Shown piece after piece: positions 23,325 to 30,642 of a stretch of DNA of 64,000 bases. Source of the stretch: a virus; the IMG/VR virus record IMGVR_UViG_3300026097_000980, positions 62,001 through 126,000 of that record. One strand, given 5' to 3'. Both the position numbers and the translations under genes were made by a program. The first letter of the stretch is position 1; every line of letters starts with the position of its first letter. The notes below the pieces were generated by a model. It did not search any database, was not told the DNA's origin, and worked only from the letters and a program-made list of their open reading frames with translations.

Positions 23325-23626
23325 TAACTTTTCTTTCTTTTAGGCTTGTTGTTAGCAATCAAGTCGTGTCCTGAAATGTCAGCACTCATACCTGTTTCAC
23401 CTTGCGCGATCTTTTTCAATCTATACTTGTCAAGGGTTCGATCACTTTCAATGAGCGTCCTCACAGCCGCAAGTTCAAGATCACGTTCTTCGTTGCCTGC
23501 TCGGGTCTGCTGGCTAAGCACAATTTCATACATTCTGTATTTGTCTGGTGTGCTTAGACTCTTCAGCATTTCCCTTGCTTCTTTGTCATAATTGCGATCG
23601 TTAGTCGTTCCGAATCTCTGCATCAT
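23324..23626 (-). CDS. Unknown helical protein
   Basis: A 100-residue charged, helical protein (EAREMLKSLSTPDKYRMYEI; C-terminus PKRKKS). It overlaps its upstream neighbour by 26 bases and its downstream neighbour by one. Not recognised. Confidence 0.5.
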   Translation of the reverse strand: MMQRFGTTNDRNYDKEAREMLKSLSTPDKYRMYEIVLSQQTRAGNEERDLELAAVRTLIESDRTLDKYRLKKIAQGETGMSADISGHDLIANNKPKRKKS

Positions 23627-23822
23627 CCGCCTCCACAGCAGGTTGAGGTGCGTTATATACCACGCCCAGTTTGATTTTTCGTGCTAATGCTTTTGCATAG
23701 CGATCTCGCTTCTTTCCTGATGCTGACTCTAGTTTTGCTGTTAACTGCTTGAGAGTCAGTGGACCTAATCGTTCTTTTCCGCTTCTGGTCATCAGTGGTG
23801 TTCTTTTTCCTGTTTTCTGCAT
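23601..23822 (-). CDS. Unknown basic protein
   Basis: A 73-residue protein, basic in the first two thirds (KRTPLMTRSGKERLGPL, then KKRDRYAKALARKIKLG) and acidic at the end. It overlaps the downstream gene by 26 bases. It may bind nucleic acid; no family recognised. Confidence 0.5.
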   Translation of the reverse strand: MQKTGKRTPLMTRSGKERLGPLTLKQLTAKLESASGKKRDRYAKALARKIKLGVVYNAPQPAVEADDAEIRND

Positions 23823-23836
23823 TTTTACCTCTTTTG

Positions 23837-24451
23837 TTAAAATTCAATCCATGTAGCCATTAAGTATTTGACATTGCTTCTGGGCGGATTACCCCTATGC
23901 GTATGTGTATAGTTTCCTGGATAAATTAGAAGAGTTCCTTCTACCGCAGTTTCGGCTTTGTTATGATATAAAAACTCTGTCTCTCCACCATCTTTTACTG
24001 TGTTAAGGTATAGGGTAACATTCATAAACCTATTACACTCTGCTCTACCCGATTGCTCCCAGTGCCATACATGAAATCCTCCGCCGATATCTGTTCTTTG
24101 AATTTGTACTTCGTTAATGTGTTGCGGGTGGAACTGTCTAGTATCTACTAAACTATACCGGTCTGCATACTGATTATAGCATTCCCACACTGTTTCGATG
24201 AACGTTTTCTGTATGGCTGGAACTCCGACTACACCCATTGTATGTACCGAGTTACTGATCAGATCAGATGTATAAAATAGTTGATTATCTTTAATGTGTT
24301 TCGGAACTTTGTCATTTTGTTGCCGAGATTTTCCAAATCCCATTTTATCCATTTGTTCGAAATATTGAATTGCGCTTCTGCAGTAACTAGGACTGAACGC
24401 TCCTTCAAATCTACCGATAAAATTATCAATTTCAACTTTACAATTTTGCAA
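23837..24451 (-). CDS. 2OG-Fe(II) oxygenase (prolyl-4-hydroxylase-like)
   Basis: About 204 residues. The core fits the P4Hc type: INEVQIQRT, HVWHWEQ (candidate ligands in a His-rich motif), NRFMNVTLYLNT, GGETEFL and LLIYPGNYTHTHRGN, with a closing Lys in NVKYLMATWIEF. I use the TTG at 24451, which has AAGGAG six bases upstream. An alternative GTG at 24490 lies exactly 6 bases after a sigma70 -10 and would give a leaderless message with 13 more residues. The gene stands apart from the oxygenase island. Confidence 0.65.
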   Translation of the reverse strand: MQNCKVEIDNFIGRFEGAFSPSYCRSAIQYFEQMDKMGFGKSRQQNDKVPKHIKDNQLFYTSDLISNSVHTMGVVGVPAIQKTFIETVWECYNQYADRYSLVDTRQFHPQHINEVQIQRTDIGGGFHVWHWEQSGRAECNRFMNVTLYLNTVKDGGETEFLYHNKAETAVEGTLLIYPGNYTHTHRGNPPRSNVKYLMATWIEF

Positions 24452-24496
24452 CAGTATCTCCTTACAGCTTCGAATCAATGAACTTCGCACTAATTA

Positions 24497-24525
24497 ATAG
24501 TAACAAAAGAATATGCCCTTGTCAA
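24497..24525 (-). promoter_or_regulatory. Sigma70-type promoter for the P4H-like gene
   Basis: TTGACA (24520-24525), 17 bases, TACTAT (24497-24502) on the minus strand. The -10 ends 6 bases before a GTG in frame with the oxygenase, and about 45 bases before the TTG with an SD. It lies next to the tRNA-Cys 3' end. Confidence 0.65.
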
Positions 24526-24532
24526 CCTAAAA

Positions 24533-24608
24533 TGGAGTGAGGGACGAGATTCGAACTCGCGTAAAACAGATTTGCAGTCTGGTGCCTAACCAATTCAGCC
24601 ACCCTCAC
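24533..24608 (-). tRNA. tRNA-Cys (GCA), CCA encoded
   Basis: 76 nt. Acceptor GTGAGGG/CCCTCAC, discriminator U, encoded CCA. The loop CTGCAAA between CAGA and TCTG gives anticodon GCA. The T arm GCGAG TTCGAAT CTCGT is standard. Last gene of the tRNA cluster. Confidence 0.92.
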
Positions 24609-24612
24609 AAAG

Positions 24613-24688
24613 TGGAGCGGATAGGGAGAATCGAACTCCACTCTCTACGGCTTGGAAGGCCGAGGACACAACCCGTGTGCTTACCCGC
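24613..24688 (-). tRNA. tRNA-Gly (UCC), CCA encoded
   Basis: 76 nt. Acceptor GCGGGTA/TATCCGC, discriminator U, encoded CCA. The anticodon loop CTTCCAA gives UCC, reading GGA and GGG. The T arm has one mismatch (TGGAG/CTCCC), and the D arm (CACA/TGTG) is unusual, so this tRNA is somewhat diverged. Confidence 0.8.
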
Positions 24689-24739
24689 ATTGTAAAAAAC
24701 CCTTGGCAGAGTCTATGACATCACCCAAAGGCCGTGTTA

Positions 24740-24815
24740 TGGTGCAACCTCCAGGGATCGAACCTGGTTCTTCGGAACTTCAACCCGACGTGAGGACCAC
24801 CTTCACCAAAGTTGC
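24740..24815 (-). tRNA. tRNA-Phe (GAA), CCA encoded
   Basis: 76 nt. Acceptor GCAACTT/AGGTTGC, discriminator A, encoded CCA. The anticodon stem TCGGG/TCCGA holds TTGAAGT, giving GAA. The D stem is GTGA/TCAC and the T arm CCAGG TTCGATC CCTGG. Confidence 0.92.
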
Positions 24816-24819
24816 AATA

Positions 24820-24903
24820 TGGTGGAGAGTGTTGGATTCGAACCAACGCGATGTTACTGCCAGATTTACAGTCTAGTGCTTTCGACCACTCAGCCAACTC
24901 TCC
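24820..24903 (-). tRNA. tRNA-Tyr (GUA), CCA encoded
   Basis: 84 nt with a long variable arm, as expected for bacterial tRNA-Tyr. Acceptor GGAGAGT/ACTCTCC, discriminator A, encoded CCA. The loop CTGTAAA gives GUA. It is 4 bases from tRNA-Phe. Confidence 0.92.
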
Positions 24904-24909
24904 TCTTAA

Positions 24910-24983
24910 TGGCACCGGATGAAGGAATCGAACCTCCAGTAAGAGATTTGGAGTCTCCTGTGTTTCCATTACACCAATCCGGC
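24910..24983 (-). tRNA. tRNA-Trp (CCA), CCA tail encoded
   Basis: 74 nt. Acceptor GCCGGAT/ATCCGGT, discriminator G, encoded CCA. The anticodon stem GGAGA/TCTCT holds CTCCAAA, giving CCA for UGG. The T arm is TGGAG GTTCGATT CCTTC-like with weak pairs. Confidence 0.88.
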
Positions 24984-24989
24984 TTTATA

Positions 24990-25065
24990 TGGTCAGGATA
25001 GATGGATTCGAACCACCGTCTCCGCGCCCCAAACGCGGTGCTAAACCAACCTCAGCTATACCCTG
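24990..25065 (-). tRNA. tRNA-Pro (UGG), CCA encoded
   Basis: 76 nt. Acceptor CAGGGTA/TATCCTG, discriminator A, encoded CCA. The anticodon stem CCGCG/CGCGG holds TTTGGGG, giving UGG. C1 is typical of bacterial tRNA-Pro. Confidence 0.9.
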
Positions 25066-25070
25066 TAAAA

Positions 25071-25145
25071 TGGCTCCCGGTGTTGGAATCGAACCAACCA
25101 ATGACGGATTAACAGTCCGCTCCCCCACCTTGGGGGCAACCGGGA
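25071..25145 (-). tRNA. tRNA-Asn (GUU), CCA encoded
   Basis: 75 nt. Acceptor TCCCGGT/ACCGGGA, discriminator G, encoded CCA. The anticodon stem GCGGA/TCCGT holds CTGTTAA, giving GUU. The D arm is unusually G/C rich (CCCC/GGGG). Confidence 0.88.
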
Positions 25146-25152
25146 ATAAAAA

Positions 25153-25227
25153 TTAGCACGGTAGGACTCGAACCTACACCACCCAAACAAAAACTGCCAG
25201 GCGTTCTACCAGTTAAACTAAATGCCA
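25153..25227 (-). tRNA. Degenerate tRNA-like element
   Basis: The T arm (GTAGG TTCGAGT CCTAC) and D arm (GTTT/GAAC with loop AACTGGTA) are normal, but the acceptor stem TGGCATT/CGTGCTA has a mismatch and a G-U pair, no CCA is encoded, and the anticodon stem only pairs (CCTGG/TTGGG) if the loop has 10 bases. The anticodon cannot be decided. It may be a decaying tRNA or a highly edited one. Confidence 0.5.
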
Positions 25228-25244
25228 ATAAACTTATTAGAAAA

Positions 25245-25298
25245 CACTTGCTGGCTGGACTCGAACCCACTGTAGACCTCAAAATACTACAACAAGTG
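25245..25298 (-). other. Truncated tRNA-like element
   Basis: A 54-nt element with a full 7-bp acceptor stem (CACTTGT/GCAAGTG) and a T-arm-like GTGGG TTCGAGT CCAGC, but with only one hairpin (TGTAG/CTACA, 11-base loop) between them where D and anticodon arms should be. It looks like a tRNA that has lost an arm. It is the first element of the cluster after the terminator. Confidence 0.5.
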
Positions 25299-25410
25299 CT
25301 TTATAATAAGTGCCAGGCTGTCCCTGACTTGACCTATCTCATTACATCCAGGCCGCCGCCCATTTATTTTTTAAAGTGCTTGTCGGATCGCGTTTCCTTT
25401 GCACTATACA

Positions 25411-25443
25411 TTAAAAAACCCCGGAGTATTTCTACTTCGGGGT
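25411..25443 (-). terminator. Rho-independent terminator
   Basis: On the minus strand ACCCCGAAGTAG pairs with CTCCGGGGT-type sequence around a short loop, followed by TTTTTT. It lies between the promoter at 25584 and the tRNA cluster, so the RNA from that promoter would end here unless there is read-through. A close relative lies at 48079-48112. Confidence 0.75.
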
Positions 25444-25583
25444 CCAGTATAATCTTGTTGTGCTACTCTAGACTATACTGAACCTCCATGACGATCATTA
25501 TACCAGCCACAGAACGATCCTGCCACCGTTGGCTGGTTCTTGGGCTTGATAATCATGTACATCGTTTTGTTCATCATAGTCTT
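25444..25583 (-). ncRNA. Candidate structured noncoding RNA
   Basis: About 140 bases without a gene between a consensus sigma70 promoter and a strong terminator. They contain two inverted repeats: ACCAGCCA with TGGCTGGT (25503-25537 region) and CAGTATA with TATACTG (25445-25482 region). The promoter-hairpin-hairpin-terminator order suggests a short RNA of about 165 nt. No known family is recognised; it may instead be a leader of the tRNA transcript. Confidence 0.4.
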
Positions 25584-25612
25584 ATATTACGACACTTGCT
25601 CTACTGTGTCAA
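25584..25612 (-). promoter_or_regulatory. Consensus sigma70 promoter
   Basis: TTGACA (25607-25612), 17 bases, TAATAT (25584-25589) on the minus strand, facing the structured region and the tRNA cluster. Confidence 0.7.
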
Positions 25613-25635
25613 CCTCTTTTTACAAATTTATTTAT

Positions 25636-25908
25636 CTATTCTTCGTCCCATGCGTCCATATATCGAACAAACATGTTTTTACCAATTTCATACAGTCCTA
25701 CACCTGTAGCATAATCGCATCCGCTAACATGCAACACCGCCGATCCGTTGGCATCTAAACTACAGGCAACAAATTCAGTCATTTCTCGATTTTCAACTCG
25801 TCGTCTCATTTCATCAAGAGCTTCCAACAAGTCAGCTTGTCGTTCCTCCCAGAATTGTTCTTCTTGATCCTGTTTTTTATCTTTATCGTTAATGCTTACA
25901 ACTTTCAT
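25636..25908 (-). CDS. Unknown phage protein
   Basis: A 90-residue protein: an acidic, helical N-terminal half (DQEEQFWEERQADLLEALDE) and a C-terminal domain with FVACSLDANGSAVLHVSGCD and VGLYEIGKNMFVRY. The order suggests a small alpha/beta domain. Not recognised. The gene ends just upstream of the promoter at 25584. Confidence 0.5.
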   Translation of the reverse strand: MKVVSINDKDKKQDQEEQFWEERQADLLEALDEMRRRVENREMTEFVACSLDANGSAVLHVSGCDYATGVGLYEIGKNMFVRYMDAWDEE

Positions 25909-25911
25909 ATT

Positions 25912-26118
25912 TTATCCTAATATTTTTCCTAATAAACCCGCGGCGGTCATAAAACCGTTCGTTGCAATCAACGGCTTGTCTTTCATTACAACAGCCGCTA
26001 CTAACCAAAACACACCACCGGTGATCTGTATATACCAACCGTATTCGATTCCAGCTGAAAACAATCCAAATCCTAAAATTAACAAGCTGGTTGCAAACCA
26101 TTTGTAGGTTTCGAGCAT
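25912..26118 (-). CDS. Small inner-membrane protein
   Basis: About 68 residues from the ATG at 26118 (MLETYKWFATSLLILGFGLF), with two or three hydrophobic spans and a Gly-rich end. A start at 26139 would overlap the upstream gene more. No family recognised. Confidence 0.5.
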   Translation of the reverse strand: MLETYKWFATSLLILGFGLFSAGIEYGWYIQITGGVFWLVAAVVMKDKPLIATNGFMTAAGLLGKILG

Positions 26119-26119
26119 A

Positions 26120-26305
26120 TTAATTTTTACCTTTATCATTTTTTCCAGTAAAATTAAAAGGATCTACATGATCCATAATCATGTTGTTTAATGCTTTGAC
26201 ATAGGCATTGTATGTGACTTGCATAAACTCAGTTTGTTTATCCCCCGGAACAAACATTTCTTTTGCTTCTTCCGGAGTCATATCTATTTCGATTTTAATT
26301 TTCAT
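26120..26305 (-). CDS. DUF6489-like small protein
   Basis: A 61-residue protein beginning MKIKIEIDMTPEEAKEMFVP and containing YVKALNNMI, which resembles the short DUF6489 family of proteobacteria (a beta strand followed by TPEEAR). The function is unknown. It ends one base before the membrane protein's start. Confidence 0.5.
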   Translation of the reverse strand: MKIKIEIDMTPEEAKEMFVPGDKQTEFMQVTYNAYVKALNNMIMDHVDPFNFTGKNDKGKN

Positions 26306-26501
26306 TATTAAACCCTAGTTTGGTGTATTCTTCATCTGTGAAACACGCTTCGCAGGTAATATAACCTTCGTTCCAAGCTCTCATAATAGTTAGAGCAAGA
26401 TCTCCTGGTGTATTAGGATTAATGACGAGAGCGCAACGTTCAACCGAATCGTTTCCTTCTTTGACCTTGTAAAACGGACTGTCTTCTGTGATAGTTTTCA
26501 T
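26295..26501 (-). CDS. Unknown small protein
   Basis: A 68-residue protein with CALVINPNTPGDLALTIM and a pair of Cys near the end (ITCEACF). It overlaps both neighbours (11 and 4 bases). Not recognised. Confidence 0.5.
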   Translation of the reverse strand: MKTITEDSPFYKVKEGNDSVERCALVINPNTPGDLALTIMRAWNEGYITCEACFTDEEYTKLGFNNEN

Positions 26502-26761
26502 CTCTTTAACGCCTCTTCTACTTTACGTGTTTCTTCTTCGACTTCCCATTTTGCTCGACTCCAAGCAATCTGTACACCTGTTACCCCCATAAATGTACCG
26601 AGAACAGTTATAAGTCCTGCGGCTCCTGCCGTATCTTTATCTAACCCGATACCGTGATGCCAAAACATAATACACAGGACGGTTACAGTTATAGAACCAA
26701 AAGCTATTAAGACACCTCCGGCTATTTTTTTAAAAAATCTTCGTTGAATTCGAGTAAACAT
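26498..26761 (-). CDS. Two-span membrane protein
   Basis: An 87-residue protein with a basic N-terminus (RIQRRFFKK), spans at about 14-34 and 45-64, and a charged C-terminal helix (EVEEETRKVEEALKR). The shape resembles small holin-like proteins but I see no decisive motif. First of a run of overlapping small genes. Confidence 0.5.
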   Translation of the reverse strand: MFTRIQRRFFKKIAGGVLIAFGSITVTVLCIMFWHHGIGLDKDTAGAAGLITVLGTFMGVTGVQIAWSRAKWEVEEETRKVEEALKR

Positions 26762-26831
26762 AAGCTGACCTTATCTTAAATGAATTTATTGTTTAAGTAT
26801 ATGGTCTTTTGTTTAAGATGTCAATACCGAA

Positions 26832-27671
26832 TTAGACTTCGATAATTAACTCTGGATCATATCCTGTTTCTTCTGCAAATGTTTGAGTAATATAACCTCG
26901 AGGATTACACACAATTCTAGTGTCTCCTAACATATAATCAAACGCAAAATGAGTGTGGCCGTGTGTCCATAACTTGATATTGGGATTATCTAAAATGATA
27001 TCGCTAAGGTCGCTGTGATACCCGCCATTGGTTAGCATATCATCTTTATATGTATCGTGAACACTTAAAAAACAAGGAGAATGGTGTGTACACACAACAA
27101 CTGGTCCTTCCACACTCCCTACGGTAGTTTTAATAAAACGTACACTATCCATATGGCGGAGCAAGGTATCTCTAGGTTTAATTCTACGATACCCTTCTTT
27201 GTCGTTGCGAATATTTTTATAATCGTTCAAATAATTTTCAATTGTGTACATAGTGTGCGGATCTTGTTTGTTAAAGTCAGTCCAAAGAGTTGCACCTACA
27301 AACGTTACACCGTCGATCTCTACGCTATCATCCTCCAAGAAATGAATATTATCATATTCTGCTACTTCTTCTCGAATGTAATCCAAACCTTTAAAGAATT
27401 TGCCATGATAAAATTCATGGTTACCCGCAATCAAAATTACATGATCGAATGCTAGACTGGCAGTTTTTAGTAATTCTCTTGCACGTGAAACAGCTTGTTG
27501 CCTGCGACTTAACCCGTCAATAGGCAATTCTGTATCCGTCGCGGCAAAATCATGCAAATCCTCAGCAACGAAGATGTCACCGCCAAGAATCAAAGTGTCA
27601 GCACCCATTTCGTTATGCAGATTATAGTCAGCAAATTCTAAGTGTAAATCTGAAATTGTTGTGATTTTCAT
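26832..27671 (-). CDS. Calcineurin-like phosphoesterase
   Basis: A 279-residue metallophosphoesterase with all metal motifs: ISDLHLEF, LILGGDIF, ILIAGNHEFYHG, VVVCTHHSPC and WTHGHTHFAFD. It is longer than the one at 20731 and only distantly related to it. A consensus sigma70 promoter ends 6 bases before its ATG, so its message should be early and perhaps leaderless. The substrate is unknown. Confidence 0.85.
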   Translation of the reverse strand: MKITTISDLHLEFADYNLHNEMGADTLILGGDIFVAEDLHDFAATDTELPIDGLSRRQQAVSRARELLKTASLAFDHVILIAGNHEFYHGKFFKGLDYIREEVAEYDNIHFLEDDSVEIDGVTFVGATLWTDFNKQDPHTMYTIENYLNDYKNIRNDKEGYRRIKPRDTLLRHMDSVRFIKTTVGSVEGPVVVCTHHSPCFLSVHDTYKDDMLTNGGYHSDLSDIILDNPNIKLWTHGHTHFAFDYMLGDTRIVCNPRGYITQTFAEETGYDPELIIEV

Positions 27672-27677
27672 ACTGTA

Positions 27678-27705
27678 ATTATACTATCTCATTATCAAAA
27701 GTCAA
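27678..27705 (-). promoter_or_regulatory. Sigma70-type promoter, start codon 6 bases away
   Basis: TTGACT (27700-27705), 16 bases, perfect TATAAT (27678-27683) on the minus strand. The ATG at 27671 begins 7 bases after the -10, where transcription itself would be expected to start. Confidence 0.7.
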
Positions 27706-27722
27706 GAATATCATCGATGATA

Positions 27723-27929
27723 TTATTTAAAGCGGGTTGTTAACAAGTGACGAAGTATCACAACGGCTGATAGCACCGCAACCCAGGTTAGGTATATTGT
27801 CAGTCCGCTTCCGCCTGTAATTTCCATAAGTTCTCGTTTATCAAAGAACGATCCTAGAATGCCCAAGCTGATTAACATCAATGCAAATGCTCCCAGCCAA
27901 CATAACGATAAATTCAATAACAGTTTCAA
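27723..27929 (-). CDS. Small membrane protein
   Basis: A 68-residue protein with two spans (LSLCWLGAFALMLISLGILG and TIYLTWVAVLSAVVILRHLL). Overlaps the upstream ParB-like gene by 4 bases. Not recognised. Confidence 0.55.
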   Translation of the reverse strand: MKLLLNLSLCWLGAFALMLISLGILGSFFDKRELMEITGGSGLTIYLTWVAVLSAVVILRHLLTTRFK

Positions 27930-28492
27930 TCTAGGATACCTTCAATTACCAAACTGGGCTTTTCATCATACTGTTCTCTAAAGTATGGAGGTATTTTAAT
28001 ATCACTTGAGAAATACCAATGACTACCATTGGCGGGATCGCCTACGCTCTTGTTGCTTATTCTACAGATGCAAGGCAGATGAGTCCACCCCATGAGAGGC
28101 ATCATGTAAACTCTGTGATTGCCTGAATCTAAACGGATGGTGCGTTCAATGATGTTTACCCAAATAAGTATAGGATCCTTTACTCCATTAGCGTCTACGT
28201 CCCTGCCCAATTCTACTAGATCTAGAGCATCAGCATATGTGGGTGGCATTGCGGCCCACTGTAGTAATTTTCGTATTGATATTTGTTCTATGATGTCTGG
28301 CATATCTAATCCCAATATTTGTTGTAGTCTATGGTCTTCCAATACCGTTCGTTGTTGCGGTTCCAAAAATTCTTGATCAAATACCAAGCCATACCAAAGT
28401 ATCCCATCTTTTGAAAGCGTCTGCTTTACATCCACGGGTTCCGAGATGAAGATCTGAAATAAAAATGCTCTTGTAATGTGCCATGACAACAT
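27926..28492 (-). CDS. ParB/sulfiredoxin-fold-like protein
   Basis: A 188-residue protein. The middle contains GVKDPILIWVNI, then RLDSGNHRVYMMPLMGW, which is the ParB N-terminal-like pattern (strand, then GNHRV helix); it may hydrolyse nucleotides or bind DNA. A GGTAAATA motif overlaps the ATG. Starts further inside are possible. It overlaps the membrane gene downstream by 4 bases. Confidence 0.5.
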   Translation of the reverse strand: MLSWHITRAFLFQIFISEPVDVKQTLSKDGILWYGLVFDQEFLEPQQRTVLEDHRLQQILGLDMPDIIEQISIRKLLQWAAMPPTYADALDLVELGRDVDANGVKDPILIWVNIIERTIRLDSGNHRVYMMPLMGWTHLPCICRISNKSVGDPANGSHWYFSSDIKIPPYFREQYDEKPSLVIEGILD

Positions 28493-28499
28493 ATTTACC
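28492..28499 (-). promoter_or_regulatory. Late-type motif (GGTAAATA)
   Basis: The minus strand reads GGTAAATA, and its last base is the first base of the ATG of the ParB-like gene. It may be a weak late promoter or chance; if real, translation would start further in. Confidence 0.3.
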
Positions 28500-28549
28500 G
28501 CTCTGACTAGATTAAAAGATTAAATCAATATTACAGTTTTTAGGAAAAA

Positions 28550-28975
28550 TTATAGGATGGCAAGTATAAAGGCACCAGTTGCGGCTATACAAATCGCAAC
28601 AGCAACAGCCACTATACTCATATCAACTAGGAATTTTTTACGCTGGGCTCTAGCAAGTCTTTTTTTGCGTTCAGCTTCTTCACGAGATTTTTTCATGTCT
28701 GCTTGGAACTGTAGCCAGTCTTGCCACATACCACCGCGACCTTGCCAAATCATTAAATCCTTGAGTTCGTCTTCTTGAGCTTTGAGTTTTTCAGCGGCCA
28801 TGAACGCTTGAAGATCACTTTTGTATCCGTGTTCGTGTGCTCGTTTTTGGATTTCAGTTTTTAGACCAAAGTATTCAGCAACAGCTTCACCTGCTTCGTA
28901 GATTTCTTTGCCGTTCTGAATACTCTGTTTGATGACGTCAAACGCCGCGTTTGCCGCCGCAAGTTCTGCCAACAT
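28550..28975 (-). CDS. Helical protein with C-terminal membrane anchor
   Basis: A 141-residue protein: Ala-rich start (MLAELAAANAAFDVIKQSI), a charged helical middle (FQADMKKSREEAERKKRL) and a C-terminal span (SIVAVAVAICIAATGAFILAIL). Similar proteins occur in T4-like marine phages, from memory. SD AGGAGGAG precedes the start, with a GGTAAATA late motif 27 bases upstream. Confidence 0.55.
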   Translation of the reverse strand: MLAELAAANAAFDVIKQSIQNGKEIYEAGEAVAEYFGLKTEIQKRAHEHGYKSDLQAFMAAEKLKAQEDELKDLMIWQGRGGMWQDWLQFQADMKKSREEAERKKRLARAQRKKFLVDMSIVAVAVAICIAATGAFILAIL

Positions 28976-29002
28976 AGGTCGCTCCTCCTAGTTGCTATAT
29001 AG

Positions 29003-29010
29003 TATTTACC
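29003..29010 (-). promoter_or_regulatory. Late-type motif (GGTAAATA)
   Basis: The minus strand reads GGTAAATAC, 27 bases upstream of the gene at 28550-28975, leaving room for a normal leader with an AGGAGGAG SD. It overlaps the stop region of the coiled-coil gene. Confidence 0.45.
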
Positions 29011-29630
29011 TACATATCGTTAAGCGGATTGTCCAGAGCTTCCTGCACCATTTCAGTTAGATCAGTTTCTAATTGGCGCATATCTGCATCAATACGATCT
29101 TCAGTTTCACGCATTGTGGCACGAACATCCTTTTCGCTTTCACGGATAATGGCTTCTACTTCACGGATGCTTGCTGTCACATCTTTTTGCACCTGATTCA
29201 TTTCGTCGCGAACTGTTTCAAGATGTGTTTCAATACCATCCTGTGCATCCTTAACCCTGTCTTCACTCTTCTCAACCTTGTCTTCAAGACGTTCTACCAG
29301 AGCCTCCATCTGCATTACGTCTTCACGAAGTCCGTTTTTGATGTCGCGAGTGTAATCAATGGCATCTGCAAGTTTGGTTTCAATAGCAACATTACGAGCT
29401 TCTACTGCTTCTATGTCCATAGTCTCTAACTTCTCTGCCATTTCCTGAAATGCCTTGTATGATTCAAACGCACCATACAGTGTGCCTAGTAAAGCACCTA
29501 CCAGTGTAAGAGCACCCATTATGCTGGTAGGTGTCACCGTAATGCCAAAGATTTTCATCTTGGTATTTTTAAGATTTTCCATTTCGTTTTCTATATTTTC
29601 GGTGATTTCACCCAAGTCTTTGTCACTCAT
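29010..29630 (-). CDS. Membrane-anchored coiled-coil protein
   Basis: A 206-residue protein. A short N-terminal helix leads to one span (SIMGALTLVGALLGTLYGAF, residues about 34-53), followed by about 140 residues of heptad-like coiled coil rich in Glu, Arg, Val and Met (EDKVEKSEDRVKDAQDGIE, REVEAIIRESEKDVRATMRE). It resembles Bdr-like or attachment coiled-coil proteins in shape only. It overlaps the sulfotransferase-like gene by 8 bases. Confidence 0.6.
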   Translation of the reverse strand: MSDKDLGEITENIENEMENLKNTKMKIFGITVTPTSIMGALTLVGALLGTLYGAFESYKAFQEMAEKLETMDIEAVEARNVAIETKLADAIDYTRDIKNGLREDVMQMEALVERLEDKVEKSEDRVKDAQDGIETHLETVRDEMNQVQKDVTASIREVEAIIRESEKDVRATMRETEDRIDADMRQLETDLTEMVQEALDNPLNDM

Positions 29631-30315
29631 TGTTCGCTCCTAGTGTTGTATAAAGTTGTTTGAGTTCTGTGTAATTTTTTACAGTTGTATTTTTCCTAGC
29701 ATTAGCTACAGTGCTAGGTTTTTTGTTAGAATGTAGGTCAAAATCAAACACTGTTTTAAGATCCTGTTTCGGATTAAATGATAGCCGATCATAATCAACT
29801 ATCCTATCAAATTCGCAAAAATTTTCCACGTAGTTTTTTTGTCTTTTAAGGGTATAATACGCTTCTGCGAATAGTTCGGTACTTACAGTGATCTTTTTAA
29901 CCATACCAAACTCAAATCTTTTTCTGTGCCATTTTCCTGTTTCAGACGCTACAGAATAACTTAACACAATATCAAATAAATTTTGTCTGTCAATGTATAC
30001 TGTATAGAAATTTGCATCTACATAATTTCTGTATTCTCTATCTAAATCTTTGAACTTTTCAAAGTGATTCTCTTTTTGGCTGATATACCAAAAAAGATTC
30101 CCGATATCTTTTATTAGAGCCGAGTTACTGTTTTTTATATTTTTTAATTTGTTAACAAATTTTTTATAGTCTGTATCATATTCTAAGTCAGGGTTTTTGC
30201 CAGTGTGAAACGGCTCACAATAATCAACATTATAATGTTGCATAAACTGTGCAATCTCTAACATATATGTGCTTCCTGATCTAGGAAGACTAATTATTGC
30301 AATTTTATCTATCAT
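29623..30315 (-). CDS. Sulfotransferase-like protein
   Basis: A 230-residue protein beginning IAIISLPRSGSTYMLEIAQF, the PAPS-binding P-loop of the sulfotransferase superfamily, with YTVYIDRQNLFDIVLSYSVA as the second (3'-phosphate) motif and a C-terminal NARKNTTVKNY segment in place of the family's K-x-x-G loop. Related proteins are known in marine T4-like phages, where the acceptor is unknown. It is low in G+C compared with its neighbours. Confidence 0.7.
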   Translation of the reverse strand: MIDKIAIISLPRSGSTYMLEIAQFMQHYNVDYCEPFHTGKNPDLEYDTDYKKFVNKLKNIKNSNSALIKDIGNLFWYISQKENHFEKFKDLDREYRNYVDANFYTVYIDRQNLFDIVLSYSVASETGKWHRKRFEFGMVKKITVSTELFAEAYYTLKRQKNYVENFCEFDRIVDYDRLSFNPKQDLKTVFDFDLHSNKKPSTVANARKNTTVKNYTELKQLYTTLGANNE

Positions 30316-30502
30316 TACCTATCCGTGTCTCTGACACTACGTTATCATTCTGTTTGATTTTTATTATTATGGTTTGTTCTAATTCTACTTGTTCTTCGCA
30401 CACTTCTATTTTACATTTCAAATGTTCGTCGTATTGTCTATGTGTAAACTCGCCGATTTCTGCTCCAAAATATGCTAAAAATCCAAACGCTATCGCTTCC
30501 AT
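30305..30502 (-). CDS. Small unknown protein
   Basis: About 65 residues from the ATG at 30502 (MEAIAFGFLAYFGAEIGEF), then a charged domain with KCKIEVCEEQVELEQ and a beta-like IIIKIKQND. The longer reading to 30550 would overlap the 50-residue gene extensively. Not recognised. Confidence 0.45.
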   Translation of the reverse strand: MEAIAFGFLAYFGAEIGEFTHRQYDEHLKCKIEVCEEQVELEQTIIIKIKQNDNVVSETRIGNDR

Positions 30503-30642
30503 GTTCTTTTTGCCATCTCTCTGTCTAATGCTTTTTGAAAGTTTGAACATCTAGGGTTCATTCTTTTAATCTTTAGCTCATTATCCTGCCATTCACTGGT
30601 CCAACATATCACAGGTGAATAACGAGTTCGTTCACTGTTCAT
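30490..30642 (-). CDS. Small unknown protein (50 aa)
   Basis: A 50-residue protein (starts MNSERTRYSPVICWTSEWQD; ends DREMAKRTWKR). It overlaps the preceding large gene's end by 11 bases and the next gene by 13, as real genes in this window do. Not recognised. Confidence 0.45.
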   Translation of the reverse strand: MNSERTRYSPVICWTSEWQDNELKIKRMNPRCSNFQKALDREMAKRTWKR

